A DNA stretch of 64,000 nucleotides from Pontibacter silvestris. Lineage in GTDB: Bacteria > Bacteroidota > Bacteroidia > Cytophagales > Hymenobacteraceae. The stretch lies in NCBI RefSeq assembly GCF_020907275.1, contig NZ_JAJJWI010000011.1, positions 1 to 64,000 of the forward strand. Reading direction: 5' to 3'. Below are positions 54,569-63,982 of this stretch, piece by piece (position 1 is the first letter of the stretch; every line of letters begins with the position of its first letter). A program made the position numbers and the translations under genes. The notes under the pieces were generated by a model, which saw only the letters and a program-made list of their open reading frames with translations, was not told the DNA's origin and searched no databases.

Positions 54569-55630
54569 TCAAACACTTACTTCGCTTTCTTTATGATGCC
54601 GACCGAACACCTTAGCAATCCATTTTGGCAGAAAGACAGAACCCAGCACCAGGTAAGGATAATAAGTTATCAGGCGATACAGCACGACCACAATGGTACT
54701 AAAACCTCCCAGAAACAAACCAAAGAAGCTGGGGAAGGCCATTTCTACGATACCGGCACCTCCTGGTGTAACAGCTATCAGCATCACGATCCAGAAAATA
54801 AGGTTACGGGAAATAATAAGCATATGCTCACTAAGTGTTACATCTGTAAAAGCTGCTATCAGGCAGTTTAGAAGAAAATAACGGGCACTCCACACAAATA
54901 TAGTAGACACAACAGCCTTTGCCCAATAGTTAAAATTATTGCCTTTCAGCTGCTGCGATGCCCACATAATTTCATTCCCATGCTGAAAAGCATTTACCCG
55001 CCATTTACGCAGAAAACGTATGGATGTAACCTTCAACAACAGCCACTTAAACGCTCTGGGGTTCATAAAGAGCGCATAAATCATGATAAAGGTATAGATA
55101 GCAATAAGGCCGTAGCTAATGTAGAAAGCCGTTTGTAGCTTGGAAACATCGGACGGTTCGAGGTTAAAAGTGGGGAACACCTGCCCCTGCGAGACAAGCA
55201 GCGCAATAGGTGCAGCCACAATAAAGAACATGTTATCCAGCACTGCCGTGAGCATGACGTAAGCCAGCGACTTGCCTAAAGGCAAACCTTCTTTGTTCAG
55301 AATGATAGTAGCTACCGTGGTTCCCCCTACCACAGAGGGTGTAATAGCTGAAGCAAACTCCCATAGCATAATCACATCTATGCTGTTTCGCCAAGTCAGA
55401 AACTTGTCCGTCAGGTGACGAATGCGGTACATATAGCCTGCATCTCTTATCACCAGTACGCCCACGGCTGCTATCAACCACCAGACATTGGCATCCACAA
55501 TGCCTTTTAGCTCTCCAACCTTATCATCCCGGACAAAAAGCCAAGCCGTAGCCGCTAAGCCCAGCAATACCGGAATCAGGATTTTTACCGGACTAAAACT
55601 TTTAAGTATGGTCTTTTTATTCTGATCCAT
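54569..55630 (-). CDS. Flippase-like membrane protein (lysylphosphatidylglycerol synthase TM region/AglD family)
   Basis: A 353-aa polytopic inner-membrane protein with about eight hydrophobic segments. It has the family pattern EFASAITPSVVGGTTVATIIL and the second TPGGAGIVEMAFPSFFGLF. The group includes the TM half of lysylphosphatidylglycerol synthases and candidate lipid flippases; here the aminoacyl-transfer domain is absent. It lies 113 bases after scpA on the same strand. Confidence 0.85.
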   Translation of the reverse strand: MDQNKKTILKSFSPVKILIPVLLGLAATAWLFVRDDKVGELKGIVDANVWWLIAAVGVLVIRDAGYMYRIRHLTDKFLTWRNSIDVIMLWEFASAITPSVVGGTTVATIILNKEGLPLGKSLAYVMLTAVLDNMFFIVAAPIALLVSQGQVFPTFNLEPSDVSKLQTAFYISYGLIAIYTFIMIYALFMNPRAFKWLLLKVTSIRFLRKWRVNAFQHGNEIMWASQQLKGNNFNYWAKAVVSTIFVWSARYFLLNCLIAAFTDVTLSEHMLIISRNLIFWIVMLIAVTPGGAGIVEMAFPSFFGLFLGGFSTIVVVLYRLITYYPYLVLGSVFLPKWIAKVFGRHHKESEVSV

Positions 55631-55743
55631 TTAAATTTCTTTGGCTATAAATCAGCCTTGCGAAACTACCTCTGTTTATAAAGCCATAGGCTCATGGCAA
55701 GAGAACCAGCTTGCTTATTTCTATTTCACAATGGCACAAGAAT

Positions 55744-56514
55744 TTATTCTACGAGCAATTGCGTTACCTGTGCTGCCTGTCCTTCGGCAACTGTAATAAA
55801 AAAGTCGTTAAACCCTTCCCCTACTTCCACACCAATCACATTCAGTTGCAACATCTCCAGAATAGCAAGAAAGTTGAAGATCATGCCAATCTTTTCAGGG
55901 TAAGCCGTAATAATTTCAGAAAAAGCTACTTTTTCATGGTCCGCTACTATACGTAAGATATACTCTTTCTGCTCTTCAATAGTATAAGGAAAAGTGATAA
56001 CAGTATGCTTCGGCTTATTCTGCTCCTCTTCATAACGGTTCATCACCTTTTCGAACACCCGCATTATCTTATACAGATTCAGATCCTGCAACTCATATTC
56101 AAAATGGTTGGCTTTGGCAATGCGTTGCAACTCTTCGTCTATGTTTCCGCGGCTTTCCTGTGCCAGGCGTAGTTCCTCCATTTCTAAGAGTTCCGGAATC
56201 ACGCTCTTGTATTTCTTATATTCTAACAAGTGCTGTACCAGTTCTTCCCGCGGGTCAATCTCATTACCTTCTTCATCCTTCTCGGTGCGTGGCAACAGCA
56301 TTTTAGCCTTAATGCGCATTAGCGTGGCAGCAGTAAGAATAAAATCACTTGCTACTTCCAGGTTCAACTGCTCCATCTGCCGAATGTAATCCATAAACTC
56401 ATTCGTGATCTGGAAGATCGGAATATCATGAATATCCAGCTCATCACGCTCAATAAAGAAGAGCAACAAGTCGAACGGCCCCTCAAACAACGGTAATTTA
56501 ATCTCGAAACTCAC
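55744..56514 (-). CDS. scpA: Segregation and condensation protein A
   Basis: A 256-aa kleisin that bridges the two Smc heads of the chromosome condensin. It has the N-terminal kleisin part FEGPFDLLLFFIERDELDIHD, the central ASDFILTAATLMRIKAKMLLPR and a C-terminal winged helix (VAFSEIITAYPEKIGMIFNFLAILEMLQ; ending near residue 240). The start codon is GTG (56512-56514). scpB and smc are not nearby. Confidence 0.93.
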   Translation of the reverse strand: MSFEIKLPLFEGPFDLLLFFIERDELDIHDIPIFQITNEFMDYIRQMEQLNLEVASDFILTAATLMRIKAKMLLPRTEKDEEGNEIDPREELVQHLLEYKKYKSVIPELLEMEELRLAQESRGNIDEELQRIAKANHFEYELQDLNLYKIMRVFEKVMNRYEEEQNKPKHTVITFPYTIEEQKEYILRIVADHEKVAFSEIITAYPEKIGMIFNFLAILEMLQLNVIGVEVGEGFNDFFITVAEGQAAQVTQLLVE

Positions 56515-56860
56515 TTTATTTCTTTATTATATATTATAATGTCTGGCACTAAACTTGGCACAAAAATAAGTATTTTAGAATGATTGAAACGATGCCACAT
56601 AGCTAACAACTGCGAAGTTACACATGCCAGAGTATGCAACAACTTCTTCGCCTATTTAATTCGGAATTTGCCTTTCTTTCTCAAGAATATAGCTTTTACT
56701 ATATCTTATTCTGTTGCATTACGTTTTAAGCAAGGAAGAAGTGCCTGAAACAACCGCATGTATTGCTATATTTTAACTAACTTTACATTTGGCCCGGTAA
56801 CTTATTCCATTTGAAAACTTTTGCCGGAAAAAATTGTTGAAAGTCTATAAAGACAACTCT
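56515..56860. other. Intergenic region between scpA and dxs
   Basis: 346 A+T-rich bases between divergent genes. The dxs promoter (56763-56791) is the only clear signal; the scpA promoter should be near 56520-56580, but no exact box was found. Confidence 0.5.
56763..56791 (+). promoter_or_regulatory. Promoter of dxs
   Basis: TTG (56763-56765), an 18-base spacer and an exact TACATTTG (56784-56791), giving a leader of about 60 bases before the dxs ATG. Confidence 0.65.
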
Positions 56861-58777
56861 ATGATTATTCAACCTGGAGAGCTGCTTGCCTCCATCAACA
56901 CACCTGCCGACCTGAGGAAACTGAAAGAGGAGCAACTGCTGCAGGTATGCCAGGAGCTAAGGCAATACATCATCGACATGGTTTCTATCCATGGAGGGCA
57001 TTTTGGAGCTAGCTTAGGGGTGGTAGAGCTCACTACGGCTTTGCATTATGTCTTTAATACGCCTTATGACCAGTTGGTATGGGACGTAGGCCACCAGGCT
57101 TATGGGCACAAGGTACTGACCGGGCGCCGCGATGTGTTCCACACTAACCGTAAATACGGTGGCATTTCCGGCTTTCCAAAAAGAAAAGAAAGCGAATATG
57201 ATGCCTTTGGTGTAGGCCACTCCAGTACGTCTATTTCAGCGGCACTGGGTATGGCTGTGGCTTCTCAATACAAAAGAGAAGACCAGCGCCAGCATATTGC
57301 TGTTATCGGCGATGGCTCCATGACAGGCGGGATGGCTTTTGAGGCATTAAACCATGCAGGCGTAGCCAACGCCAACCTGCTGGTAGTGCTTAACGATAAC
57401 TGCATGAGCATAGACCCAAATGTGGGGGCTCTTAAAGAATATTTAACCGATATTACTACCTCCCGCACTTACAATAAGGTACGCGACGAGGTTTGGAATA
57501 TTTTAGGTAAGATCAGCAAGTTTGGTCCTGATGCACGACAGATAGTTTCTAAGATAGAAAGTGGCATAAAAGCTACTTTACTGAAGCAAAGCAACCTGTT
57601 CGAAGGCTTGAACTTCCGCTACTTTGGTCCTATCGACGGGCATGATATTCATCACCTGGTATCGGTAATGGAAGACCTGAAACATATTCCTGGTCCTAAA
57701 ATATTACACTGCCTTACTGTAAAAGGGAAAGGCTATGCACTGGCTGAGAAAGACCAGACCAAGTGGCATGCACCCGGTACTTTCGACAAGATAACAGGCG
57801 AGATTTACAAAAAGCACTACGACACGCCACAGCCTCCTAAATACCAGGATGTGTTTGGACATACGATTGTAGAGCTAGCCGAGCAGAATCCTAAAATAAT
57901 GGGCGTAACACCCGCCATGCCTTCCGGTTGCTCGCTTAACATTATGATGAAAGCTATGCCCGACCGTGCATTTGACGTAGGCATTGCAGAGCAACATGCT
58001 GTTACTTTTTCCGCCGGCCTAGCTACACAAGGCCTTATTCCGTTCTGCAACATATACAGCACCTTTATGCAGCGCGGCTATGACCAGGTGGTGCATGATG
58101 TTTGCCTGCAGAACCTTCCGGTTATTTTCTGCTTAGACAGAGCAGGCTTTGCCGGTGCCGATGGTCCTACACATCACGGCGCTTACGACATAGCTTATAT
58201 GCGTTGTATACCCAACATGGTAGTGTCTGCACCAATGAATGAGCAGGAACTGCGTAACCTGATGTACACAGCCACACAAGAAGGCGCTGGTCCGTTTACC
58301 ATCCGCTACCCACGTGGGGAGGGTGTTATGCCTAAATGGCGTACTCCATTTGAAAAAATCGAGATTGGCAAAGGCCGCACAATACAGGAAGGAGAAGAAG
58401 TTGCTTTACTAACATTTGGCCATATCGGCAATTATGCGGTGGAGGTTTGCCAAAAGTTAGGCAAAAAAGGGATTACGCCCGGCCATTACGATATGCGCTT
58501 TGCCAAACCATTGGATGAAGAATTGCTCCACCACATCTTTCAGAAATACGAAAAAGTAATAACCGTGGAAGATGGTTGCCTGCAAGGCGGCTTTGGTAGT
58601 GCCGTATTAGAATTTATGGTTGATAATGGTTATACCTCACAGGTTAAACGCTTAGGTATTCCTGATAAGATTTTTGAACACGGCACTCAGCTGGAACTTC
58701 ACCGCGAAGCAGGGCTTGATCCGGCAGCAATTGAAAGAACAGTTCGTGAAATGATTGGGGTGCCGGTGAAAATATAA
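56861..58777 (+). CDS. dxs: 1-deoxy-D-xylulose-5-phosphate synthase
   Basis: First enzyme of the non-mevalonate isoprenoid pathway: joins pyruvate and glyceraldehyde 3-phosphate using thiamine diphosphate. Start at ATG 56861 (638 aa); an earlier TTG would add nine residues. The TPP motif is GDGSMTGGMAFEALNHAG (GDG...N); the N-terminal GHFGASLGVVELTTALHYVF, the middle VTPAMPSG and the transketolase pyrimidine region (FDVGIAEQHAVTFSAGLA) are intact. It ends at a clear terminator and is a single gene. Confidence 0.98.
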   Translation: MIIQPGELLASINTPADLRKLKEEQLLQVCQELRQYIIDMVSIHGGHFGASLGVVELTTALHYVFNTPYDQLVWDVGHQAYGHKVLTGRRDVFHTNRKYGGISGFPKRKESEYDAFGVGHSSTSISAALGMAVASQYKREDQRQHIAVIGDGSMTGGMAFEALNHAGVANANLLVVLNDNCMSIDPNVGALKEYLTDITTSRTYNKVRDEVWNILGKISKFGPDARQIVSKIESGIKATLLKQSNLFEGLNFRYFGPIDGHDIHHLVSVMEDLKHIPGPKILHCLTVKGKGYALAEKDQTKWHAPGTFDKITGEIYKKHYDTPQPPKYQDVFGHTIVELAEQNPKIMGVTPAMPSGCSLNIMMKAMPDRAFDVGIAEQHAVTFSAGLATQGLIPFCNIYSTFMQRGYDQVVHDVCLQNLPVIFCLDRAGFAGADGPTHHGAYDIAYMRCIPNMVVSAPMNEQELRNLMYTATQEGAGPFTIRYPRGEGVMPKWRTPFEKIEIGKGRTIQEGEEVALLTFGHIGNYAVEVCQKLGKKGITPGHYDMRFAKPLDEELLHHIFQKYEKVITVEDGCLQGGFGSAVLEFMVDNGYTSQVKRLGIPDKIFEHGTQLELHREAGLDPAAIERTVREMIGVPVKI

Positions 58778-58806
58778 CTTAGATTCCAGAGTTTTAGATA
58801 ACAGAC

Positions 58807-58844
58807 AAAAGCCTCACAGCGTTTTCAGAACCTGTGAGGCTTTT
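58807..58844 (+). terminator. Terminator of dxs
   Basis: A perfect 13-bp stem (AAAAGCCTCACAG against CTGTGAGGCTTTT) with a 12-base loop and a following TCTTTTCTTTTT tract, 30 bases past the stop. Confidence 0.88.
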
Positions 58845-58981
58845 CTTTTCTTTTTATAGTAGTAAAACAGTCACTCTCAGGCGCTGTGAATGCTACAAGT
58901 GCTTGAGACATTTCTATACTCCTGTTGCATCTTTTGAAAAAGACTGGCATCTTGTGCCGTTTACCTTACGTCCAACACAAA

Positions 58982-59758
58982 ATGGCAAATACCACTTATA
59001 TAGATGTCGGTTCTGGCGATGCATTGGTTTTCCTGCATGGCTTCTGCGAAAGCAAACAGGTGTGGGCAGCCTTTATGAAGCCGCTACAGCAGAAGTTCAG
59101 GACCATAGCTTTAGACCTACCTGGCCACGGCAACAACATTGCTAACATAAGCGAGTACAGCATGGAAAGCATGGCAGAAGATGTTAAGCTCCAGCTAGAG
59201 AAGTTGAATGTGAAGCGGTGTATAATGATCGGGCACTCGATGGGTGGCTATGTGAGTATGGCATTTGCTGAGAAATATGGACCAATGCTCAGCGGTCTTT
59301 GCCTGTTTCACTCTTCTGCTTTTGCAGACACCGACGAAAAGAAAGAGAATCGCAGCAAGAGCATTGGTTATGTAGAGCGTCACGGTGTCGATAACTTCAT
59401 CAACCCTTTTGTAGAGCCTCTTTTCTATCGGGAAAACCGGGGAAGGCTAAAGGAGGAGATTAATATGATGAAAGATATTGGCACACAGACTCCTAAAGAA
59501 AGTGTAATAGGCGCATTGACTGCTATGCGGGATCGCCCAGACCGTTCTTATATACTAAAAGAGCTAAAGTGCCCGGTGCTTTTCATTTTTGGGAAGAATG
59601 ATGGTGCAGTACCGTTAGATAAAGCCCTGGAGCAATGCCACTTACCATCTGATAGTATGGTTTACTTTATTGATGAGACAGGACACATGGGTATGTTTGA
59701 GCATCCTTTTAAAACAGGTAAAACACTGGAGAAGTTTGCCGAGACTATCTATGGCTGA
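58982..59758 (+). CDS. Alpha/beta-fold hydrolase
   Basis: A 258-aa cytoplasmic hydrolase. I use ATG 58982 (MANTTYIDVGSGDAL); a TTG 57 bases earlier is unlikely. The oxyanion motif is VFLHGFCES, the nucleophile Ser is in IGHSMGGYVS, Asp in FGKNDGAVPLD and His in ETGHMGMFEHP. It resembles esterase/haloperoxidase-type members; substrate unknown. It precedes the MFS gene by 78 bases, which has its own promoter. Confidence 0.9.
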   Translation: MANTTYIDVGSGDALVFLHGFCESKQVWAAFMKPLQQKFRTIALDLPGHGNNIANISEYSMESMAEDVKLQLEKLNVKRCIMIGHSMGGYVSMAFAEKYGPMLSGLCLFHSSAFADTDEKKENRSKSIGYVERHGVDNFINPFVEPLFYRENRGRLKEEINMMKDIGTQTPKESVIGALTAMRDRPDRSYILKELKCPVLFIFGKNDGAVPLDKALEQCHLPSDSMVYFIDETGHMGMFEHPFKTGKTLEKFAETIYG

Positions 59759-59782
59759 TAGAGTACCAACTGCTAAAGTTCA

Positions 59783-59813
59783 TTTTGAGAGGTTATTAGT
59801 TGCCGTATCTTTA
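59783..59813 (+). promoter_or_regulatory. Promoter of the MFS gene
   Basis: TTTTG (59783-59787), an 18-base spacer and TATCTTTA (59806-59813), one base off TAnnTTTG. The ATG is 23 bases further, so the leader would be short. Confidence 0.55.
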
Positions 59814-59836
59814 CAGTTTCACCAGCAGAAACACTC

Positions 59837-61036
59837 ATGAGCCAGGCGGCAACCTTAACAGTACCCAATCGGATTCTTCCAACGCTTGTCTTTTCCCAAT
59901 TTGCGGGCACCTCCTTATGGTTTGCAGGCAATGCCGTGTTGCCAGAACTACAACGGTCGCTTCAGCTACAGGACCAGGCTTTAGGGCTGCTTACATCATC
60001 GGTTCAGTTAGGCTTTATTGTAGGAACTCTCTGCTTTGCGGTTCTTTCCCTGGCAGACAGGGTTTCCCCTCGCCTGCTGTTTCTGATTTGTGCTTTGCTT
60101 GGCGCAGGCTTAAATGCGTTAGTACCTCTATTTGCCCAAAGTATAACAGGTGTGCTCTCACTACGTGCTGCAACTGGTTTCCTGTTAGCTGGAATATATC
60201 CGGTAGGCATGAAAATAGCAGCTAGCTGGTATAGCAACAGACTGGGTAAAGCCATCGGTTATCTGGTAGGGGCATTAGTACTTGGCACTGCTTTTCCGCA
60301 TTTTCTTCGGGGTTTGGGCACCTCTTTACAATGGCAAAGCATGCTGTTTGCCATAAGCTTACTGGCAGCGACAGGCGGCGTACTTCTCTACCTGTTTGTG
60401 CCTGACGGGCCTTACCTAAGCAAAGGCACTACTTTCGACGTACGAAACATAATCAAGGTATTCGGAAAAAAAGAATTCAGAGCAGCTGCCTTTGGGTATT
60501 TCGGGCACATGTGGGAGCTTTATACCTTCTGGGCCTTTGTGCCTTTTATACTGGTTTATGTACTCCCACAGCTTTCGGCACAGCAGGTGTCTGTTTACAG
60601 CTTTACAGTGATTTCAACAGGTGCTTTAGGTTGTGTTTTAGGTGGCTACTTCTCTCAATATGTCGGCAGTGGGCGTGTTGCCTTTATACAGTTATTATTT
60701 TCTGGCCTTTGCTGTTTGCTGTCAGTTGTTGTTTTTAAGTTTAGTTCCGTTTACACGTTGCTGCCTTTCCTGTTGTTCTGGGGCATAGTAGTGGCTGGCG
60801 ATTCACCTCAGCTTTCGGCCCTTACTGCCCAAACGGCTCCCTCTCACTTAGTAGGTACTGCGCTTACAGTAGTTACCTCTATTGGCTTTGCTATTACCAT
60901 TGTAAGCATACAACTTACGGGGTTTGTACTATCACTACTGCCACCATACAATACGTTTATATTACTGGCTGCGGGACCAGCACTCGGATTGCTTTCGCTA
61001 AAGAAACTCTTGAAAAAAACAAAGCCGGCACTATGA
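59837..61036 (+). CDS. MFS transporter
   Basis: A 399-aa major-facilitator protein with about twelve hydrophobic helices. The loop 2-3 region reads CFAVLSLADRVSPRLLF (degenerate G-x-L-a-D-r-x-g motif) and helix 5 has ATGFLLAGIYPVGMKI. A cytoplasmic middle loop contains FDVRNIIKVFGKKEF. It most resembles the nitrate/cyanate-type group in overall style, but the cargo is unknown. Its stop codon is inside the loop of the terminator hairpin. Confidence 0.88.
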   Translation: MSQAATLTVPNRILPTLVFSQFAGTSLWFAGNAVLPELQRSLQLQDQALGLLTSSVQLGFIVGTLCFAVLSLADRVSPRLLFLICALLGAGLNALVPLFAQSITGVLSLRAATGFLLAGIYPVGMKIAASWYSNRLGKAIGYLVGALVLGTAFPHFLRGLGTSLQWQSMLFAISLLAATGGVLLYLFVPDGPYLSKGTTFDVRNIIKVFGKKEFRAAAFGYFGHMWELYTFWAFVPFILVYVLPQLSAQQVSVYSFTVISTGALGCVLGGYFSQYVGSGRVAFIQLLFSGLCCLLSVVVFKFSSVYTLLPFLLFWGIVVAGDSPQLSALTAQTAPSHLVGTALTVVTSIGFAITIVSIQLTGFVLSLLPPYNTFILLAAGPALGLLSLKKLLKKTKPAL

Positions 61037-61044
61037 CCGGCTTT
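61021..61044. terminator. Terminator spanning the MFS stop codon
   Basis: AAAGCCGG (61021-61028) pairs with CCGGCTTT (61037-61044); the loop CACTATGA contains the TGA stop of the MFS gene. The left arm is coding sequence. The next gene is convergent, so the hairpin may serve both. Confidence 0.7.
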
Positions 61045-61074
61045 AGTATGAATTTGTTTTCTCAGCTACTTTTT

Positions 61075-61515
61075 TCAATCTGCCTGTAGCAGCATCTCTG
61101 ATCCGTCAGCAGCCTTCAGGCGCATTTCGTCGTTTGTTAGCTTCAGCACCTCAAAGTTAAGTGTCACGTCCTGGTCCTCAAGCTGTAGTGTCAGACGCCG
61201 GGCAGCCTGATCAAAAGACCATGTACCCGTTTGCAGAGTACCGCCACCGCCAAGGGCAAAACGACCATCGGCATAAAACTGCATCGTTTCCTGCTTTTCA
61301 GCATCCGTAAGTTTCTCTTTATTACCAACAGCATTTGTCTCTTTCTCAGCCCGCCAGGTTTTGTTACTTGGCCCGGTTAACATACTTTCAGAACCAACCT
61401 CATTGCTGTCTCCACAGCTTATAAGTACTATTGCCAGCAGTATGGCTGTTAATGTGCTCCAGGAGTGCATCCATAGCTTAACACTTACTTCCATTTTGTT
61501 TATAGCTTCATTCAT
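61075..61515 (-). CDS. Lipocalin-like lipoprotein
   Basis: A 146-aa lipoprotein. The signal is TAILLAIVLISC (Cys34 of the longest frame; the ATG at 61468-61470 is an alternative start giving 131 aa). The mature part has the short lipocalin-like pattern: KTWRAEK at the start, FYADGRFALGGGG, TGTWSFDQAARRLTLQ, and a last strand EMRLKAADGSEMLLQ. Members are small surface or periplasmic barrels with unknown ligand. Confidence 0.75.
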   Translation of the reverse strand: MNEAINKMEVSVKLWMHSWSTLTAILLAIVLISCGDSNEVGSESMLTGPSNKTWRAEKETNAVGNKEKLTDAEKQETMQFYADGRFALGGGGTLQTGTWSFDQAARRLTLQLEDQDVTLNFEVLKLTNDEMRLKAADGSEMLLQAD

Positions 61516-61705
61516 ATATTTTATTCCTGCCTTAAATACAGCAAGATCATGTGCATTTCTTACGGGGCTAACTCCTTTAAAGTTAGTTTGCTACTACTTT
61601 ACCCACACAACAATGCGCCATAGTTAGCGTATCAATAGAAAGCGGCATGGTACAATTTTATTGCCGCAACTAAAAACGACGTTTTACTTAATAAACTATA
61701 AAACT

Positions 61706-62080
61706 ATGGGATTACTTGATTTTTTAAAGAAGGGGAAGGAAGAGCCAGCTAAGCCGGCCAGCAACGTAAAGTCCAAAAACGCACAAACACCAAAGGGCAC
61801 ACAGCCAATAAGTAAAGGGACAGAAAAAGCCAGTATGGCAGCCGGCCATCAGGACCAGGCTTTTTATAGCGAAAAAGATAAGCAGCAGGTACAGGCAACT
61901 ACAGGTCCTAACCAGGACATATATACAGTAGCAAGCGGTGACTCGCTTTCTAAAATAGCACAGAAGCTTTATGGCGATGCCGACTCCTGGACTAAAATAT
62001 ACAAAGCCAACAAAGATAAGATTGGCGAAAACCCGGATTTAATTCGTCCTGGACAACGATTTGTGATTCCGAGAGATTAA
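61706..62080 (+). CDS. LysM domain protein (YgaU/Kbp-like)
   Basis: A 124-aa protein without a signal peptide, starting at ATG 61706 (MGLLDFLKKGKEEPAKP). After a polar Lys/Gln-rich linker, a single LysM domain occupies the last 50 residues: YTVASGDSLSKIAQKLYGDA then WTKIYKANKD and IRPGQRFVIP. It resembles the C-terminal half of YgaU/Kbp but lacks the BON domain. Cytoplasmic LysM proteins of this type bind small ligands rather than wall; role unknown. Confidence 0.88.
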   Translation: MGLLDFLKKGKEEPAKPASNVKSKNAQTPKGTQPISKGTEKASMAAGHQDQAFYSEKDKQQVQATTGPNQDIYTVASGDSLSKIAQKLYGDADSWTKIYKANKDKIGENPDLIRPGQRFVIPRD

Positions 62081-62090
62081 GGTAAGTCGC

Positions 62091-62135
62091 AAACAACAAG
62101 GGCCAGTTCTGTTATGGAACTGGCCCTTGTTGTTT
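62091..62135 (+). terminator. Terminator of the LysM gene
   Basis: A perfect 19-bp stem (AAACAACAAGGGCCAGTTC against 62117-62135) with a 7-base loop, 11 bases past the stop and ending in T-rich sequence. Confidence 0.9.
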
Positions 62136-62251
62136 TAGTCTAGCTAGCTAACTTAAATTGAGAGAAGGTAAAGCTTGGCCTGAAAAGGAAGCAACTCAGA
62201 AGCAATACTAGTAAATAGCCTTTAGTAGCTTCTGTTCCTTTATCAAAAACA

Positions 62252-62286
62252 AAAGCCCACTAAACTATAATAGCTTAGTAGGCTTT
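62252..62286 (-). terminator. Terminator of ndk
   Basis: AAAGCCCACTAA and TTAGTAGGCTTT pair over 11 of 12 positions around an 11-base loop, 26 bases past the ndk stop on the minus strand, followed by TGTTTTTG. Confidence 0.7.
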
Positions 62287-62311
62287 AAAATCAATAAGTA
62301 TACTTTAAAAC

Positions 62312-62731
62312 TTAAAAACGCTCTTCAGCAGAGAAAAAGAAGTCTCCTTCTATTTGTGCATTCTCGTCAGAGTCAGAACCGTGTACTGCATTTGCCTCAA
62401 TTGACTTAGCATAAACTTTACGGATAGTTCCTTCTTCAGCCTGGGCAGGGTTAGTTGCACCAATCAGTTTACGGAAATCTTCTACGGCATTACCTTTCTC
62501 CAGAATCATAGCCACGATAGGTCCAGAAGACATGTATTTTACAAGATCGCCATAGAAAGGACGCTCTTTATGCACTTCATAAAATTTTCCGGCACGCTCC
62601 TCAGAAAGTTTTGTCTTCTTCATTGCCACAATACGGAAGCCACCTTCTTCAATCATTTTAGTAATGCCACCAATGTGGTTATCAGCCACCGCATCAGGCT
62701 TAATCATAGTAAATGTAGTATTTCCAGCCAT
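62312..62731 (-). CDS. ndk: Nucleoside diphosphate kinase
   Basis: Balances nucleoside triphosphate pools by phosphate transfer from ATP through a phospho-histidine. The 139-aa length is normal. It has the N-terminal [15 protein letters not shown], the [20 protein letters not shown] segment and the active-site His in [12 protein letters not shown] (about residue 117). A TACTTTTG box lies about 50 bases upstream, but no matching -33 was seen. Confidence 0.97.
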   Translation of the reverse strand: MAGNTTFTMIKPDAVADNHIGGITKMIEEGGFRIVAMKKTKLSEERAGKFYEVHKERPFYGDLVKYMSSGPIVAMILEKGNAVEDFRKLIGATNPAQAEEGTIRKVYAKSIEANAVHGSDSDENAQIEGDFFFSAEERF

Positions 62732-62959
62732 GTCTCTTAAGCTTATAATTTATGTTTCTGGTTTCAGTATGCAAAAGTATAGCATTTCGGGCAATATTAG
62801 CACACTTTTTAGTTATACTTTCATTAAGATGTTGCTGTGGCAGTTACTAAAAAGAGCAGATCAGAGGCAGGCTAAAATTCTAATTTATTGCTTTAGAAGT
62901 TATTTCTTCTGAAATTTGCGCCTTATTTCCTTATTAATCAGAGGATTTATACTTATAGT

Positions 62960-63982
62960 ATGCACGATATTAACGCTCTTAAAGAGCTACTTAAAGAACC
63001 TAAAGAGGTGATGATCACCACACACCATAAACCAGATGCTGATGCTTTGGGCTCCTCGTTAGGTTTAGCTGGTTATCTTAAAAAGAAGGGACACCGTGTT
63101 ACGGTGATCACTCCTTCTGATTACCCTGACTTTCTGAGCTGGATGCATGGGAACGATGAGGTTCTAGTGTATTCAGAGCAGAATGATGAACTGGTACACC
63201 GTATTATCAATGAATCTCAGGTTATCTTCTGTCTCGATTTCTCGGTTCTTTCCCGCATTAACGAGATGGGAGAATATATACGAGAGGCAAAAGGCACCAA
63301 AGTGCTTGTAGACCACCATCTGCAGCCAGAAGACTTTGCCGATTTAGATTACTCCAACACATCTGCTGCTGCCACTGCCGAACTGGTTTACGACCTTATA
63401 AAGGCAATGGGCGAAACAGACCTGATTGATACAGCTATCGGTGAATGCCTTTACGCTGGTATAATGACAGATACAGGCTCTTTCCGCCACCCAAGTACTT
63501 CTAAAAATGTGCACCTTATTATTGCAGACCTGCTGCACATTGGTGTCGAGACGTCCAATATCCATCGCCTGATATACGATAGTTCTTCGGAACTACGCCT
63601 GCGGTTTTTAGGTTATGCACTAAAAGACAAACTGGTAGTGCTGCGGGAATACTCCACAGCTTATATAGCCATCACTGCTGATGAGTTAAAAGCCTATGAC
63701 TCTAAAACAGGTGATACGGAAGGGTTGGTAAACTATGCACTGTCTATAGAAGGCATTGTTTTTGCAGCTTTGATCATAGACCGTGTCCAAGCAGTAAAAA
63801 TGTCTTTCCGTTCGGTGGGAGATTTCTCTGTAAACGAGTTCGCACGAGAGCACTTTAGCGGAGGCGGACATAAGAATGCAGCCGGAGGCATCAGTATGGA
63901 TACACTGGAAAATACCGTAACCAAATTTGAAAGCCTGCTACCCCTTTACAAGGAGAAACTCCACAACGCCATCAAAAAATAA
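62960..63982 (+). CDS. nrnA: DHH family oligoribonuclease/pAp phosphatase NrnA
   Basis: A 340-aa enzyme that degrades very short RNAs and removes phosphate from 3'-phosphoadenosine 5'-phosphate. DHH domain motifs: TTHHKPDADALGSSLG (His, Asp), CLDFSVL, LVDHHLQP, and MTDTGSFRHPST. The C-terminal DHHA1 domain has the GGGHKNAAGG loop (about residue 300) that binds the nucleotide. It ends 18 bases before the window edge. Confidence 0.95.
   Translation: MHDINALKELLKEPKEVMITTHHKPDADALGSSLGLAGYLKKKGHRVTVITPSDYPDFLSWMHGNDEVLVYSEQNDELVHRIINESQVIFCLDFSVLSRINEMGEYIREAKGTKVLVDHHLQPEDFADLDYSNTSAAATAELVYDLIKAMGETDLIDTAIGECLYAGIMTDTGSFRHPSTSKNVHLIIADLLHIGVETSNIHRLIYDSSSELRLRFLGYALKDKLVVLREYSTAYIAITADELKAYDSKTGDTEGLVNYALSIEGIVFAALIIDRVQAVKMSFRSVGDFSVNEFAREHFSGGGHKNAAGGISMDTLENTVTKFESLLPLYKEKLHNAIKK

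Noticed and set aside
58834..59145. 103-codon plus-strand frame overlapping the start of the alpha/beta-hydrolase
   Set aside because: It runs out of frame through the hydrolase gene, begins in the dxs terminator and has no family features.
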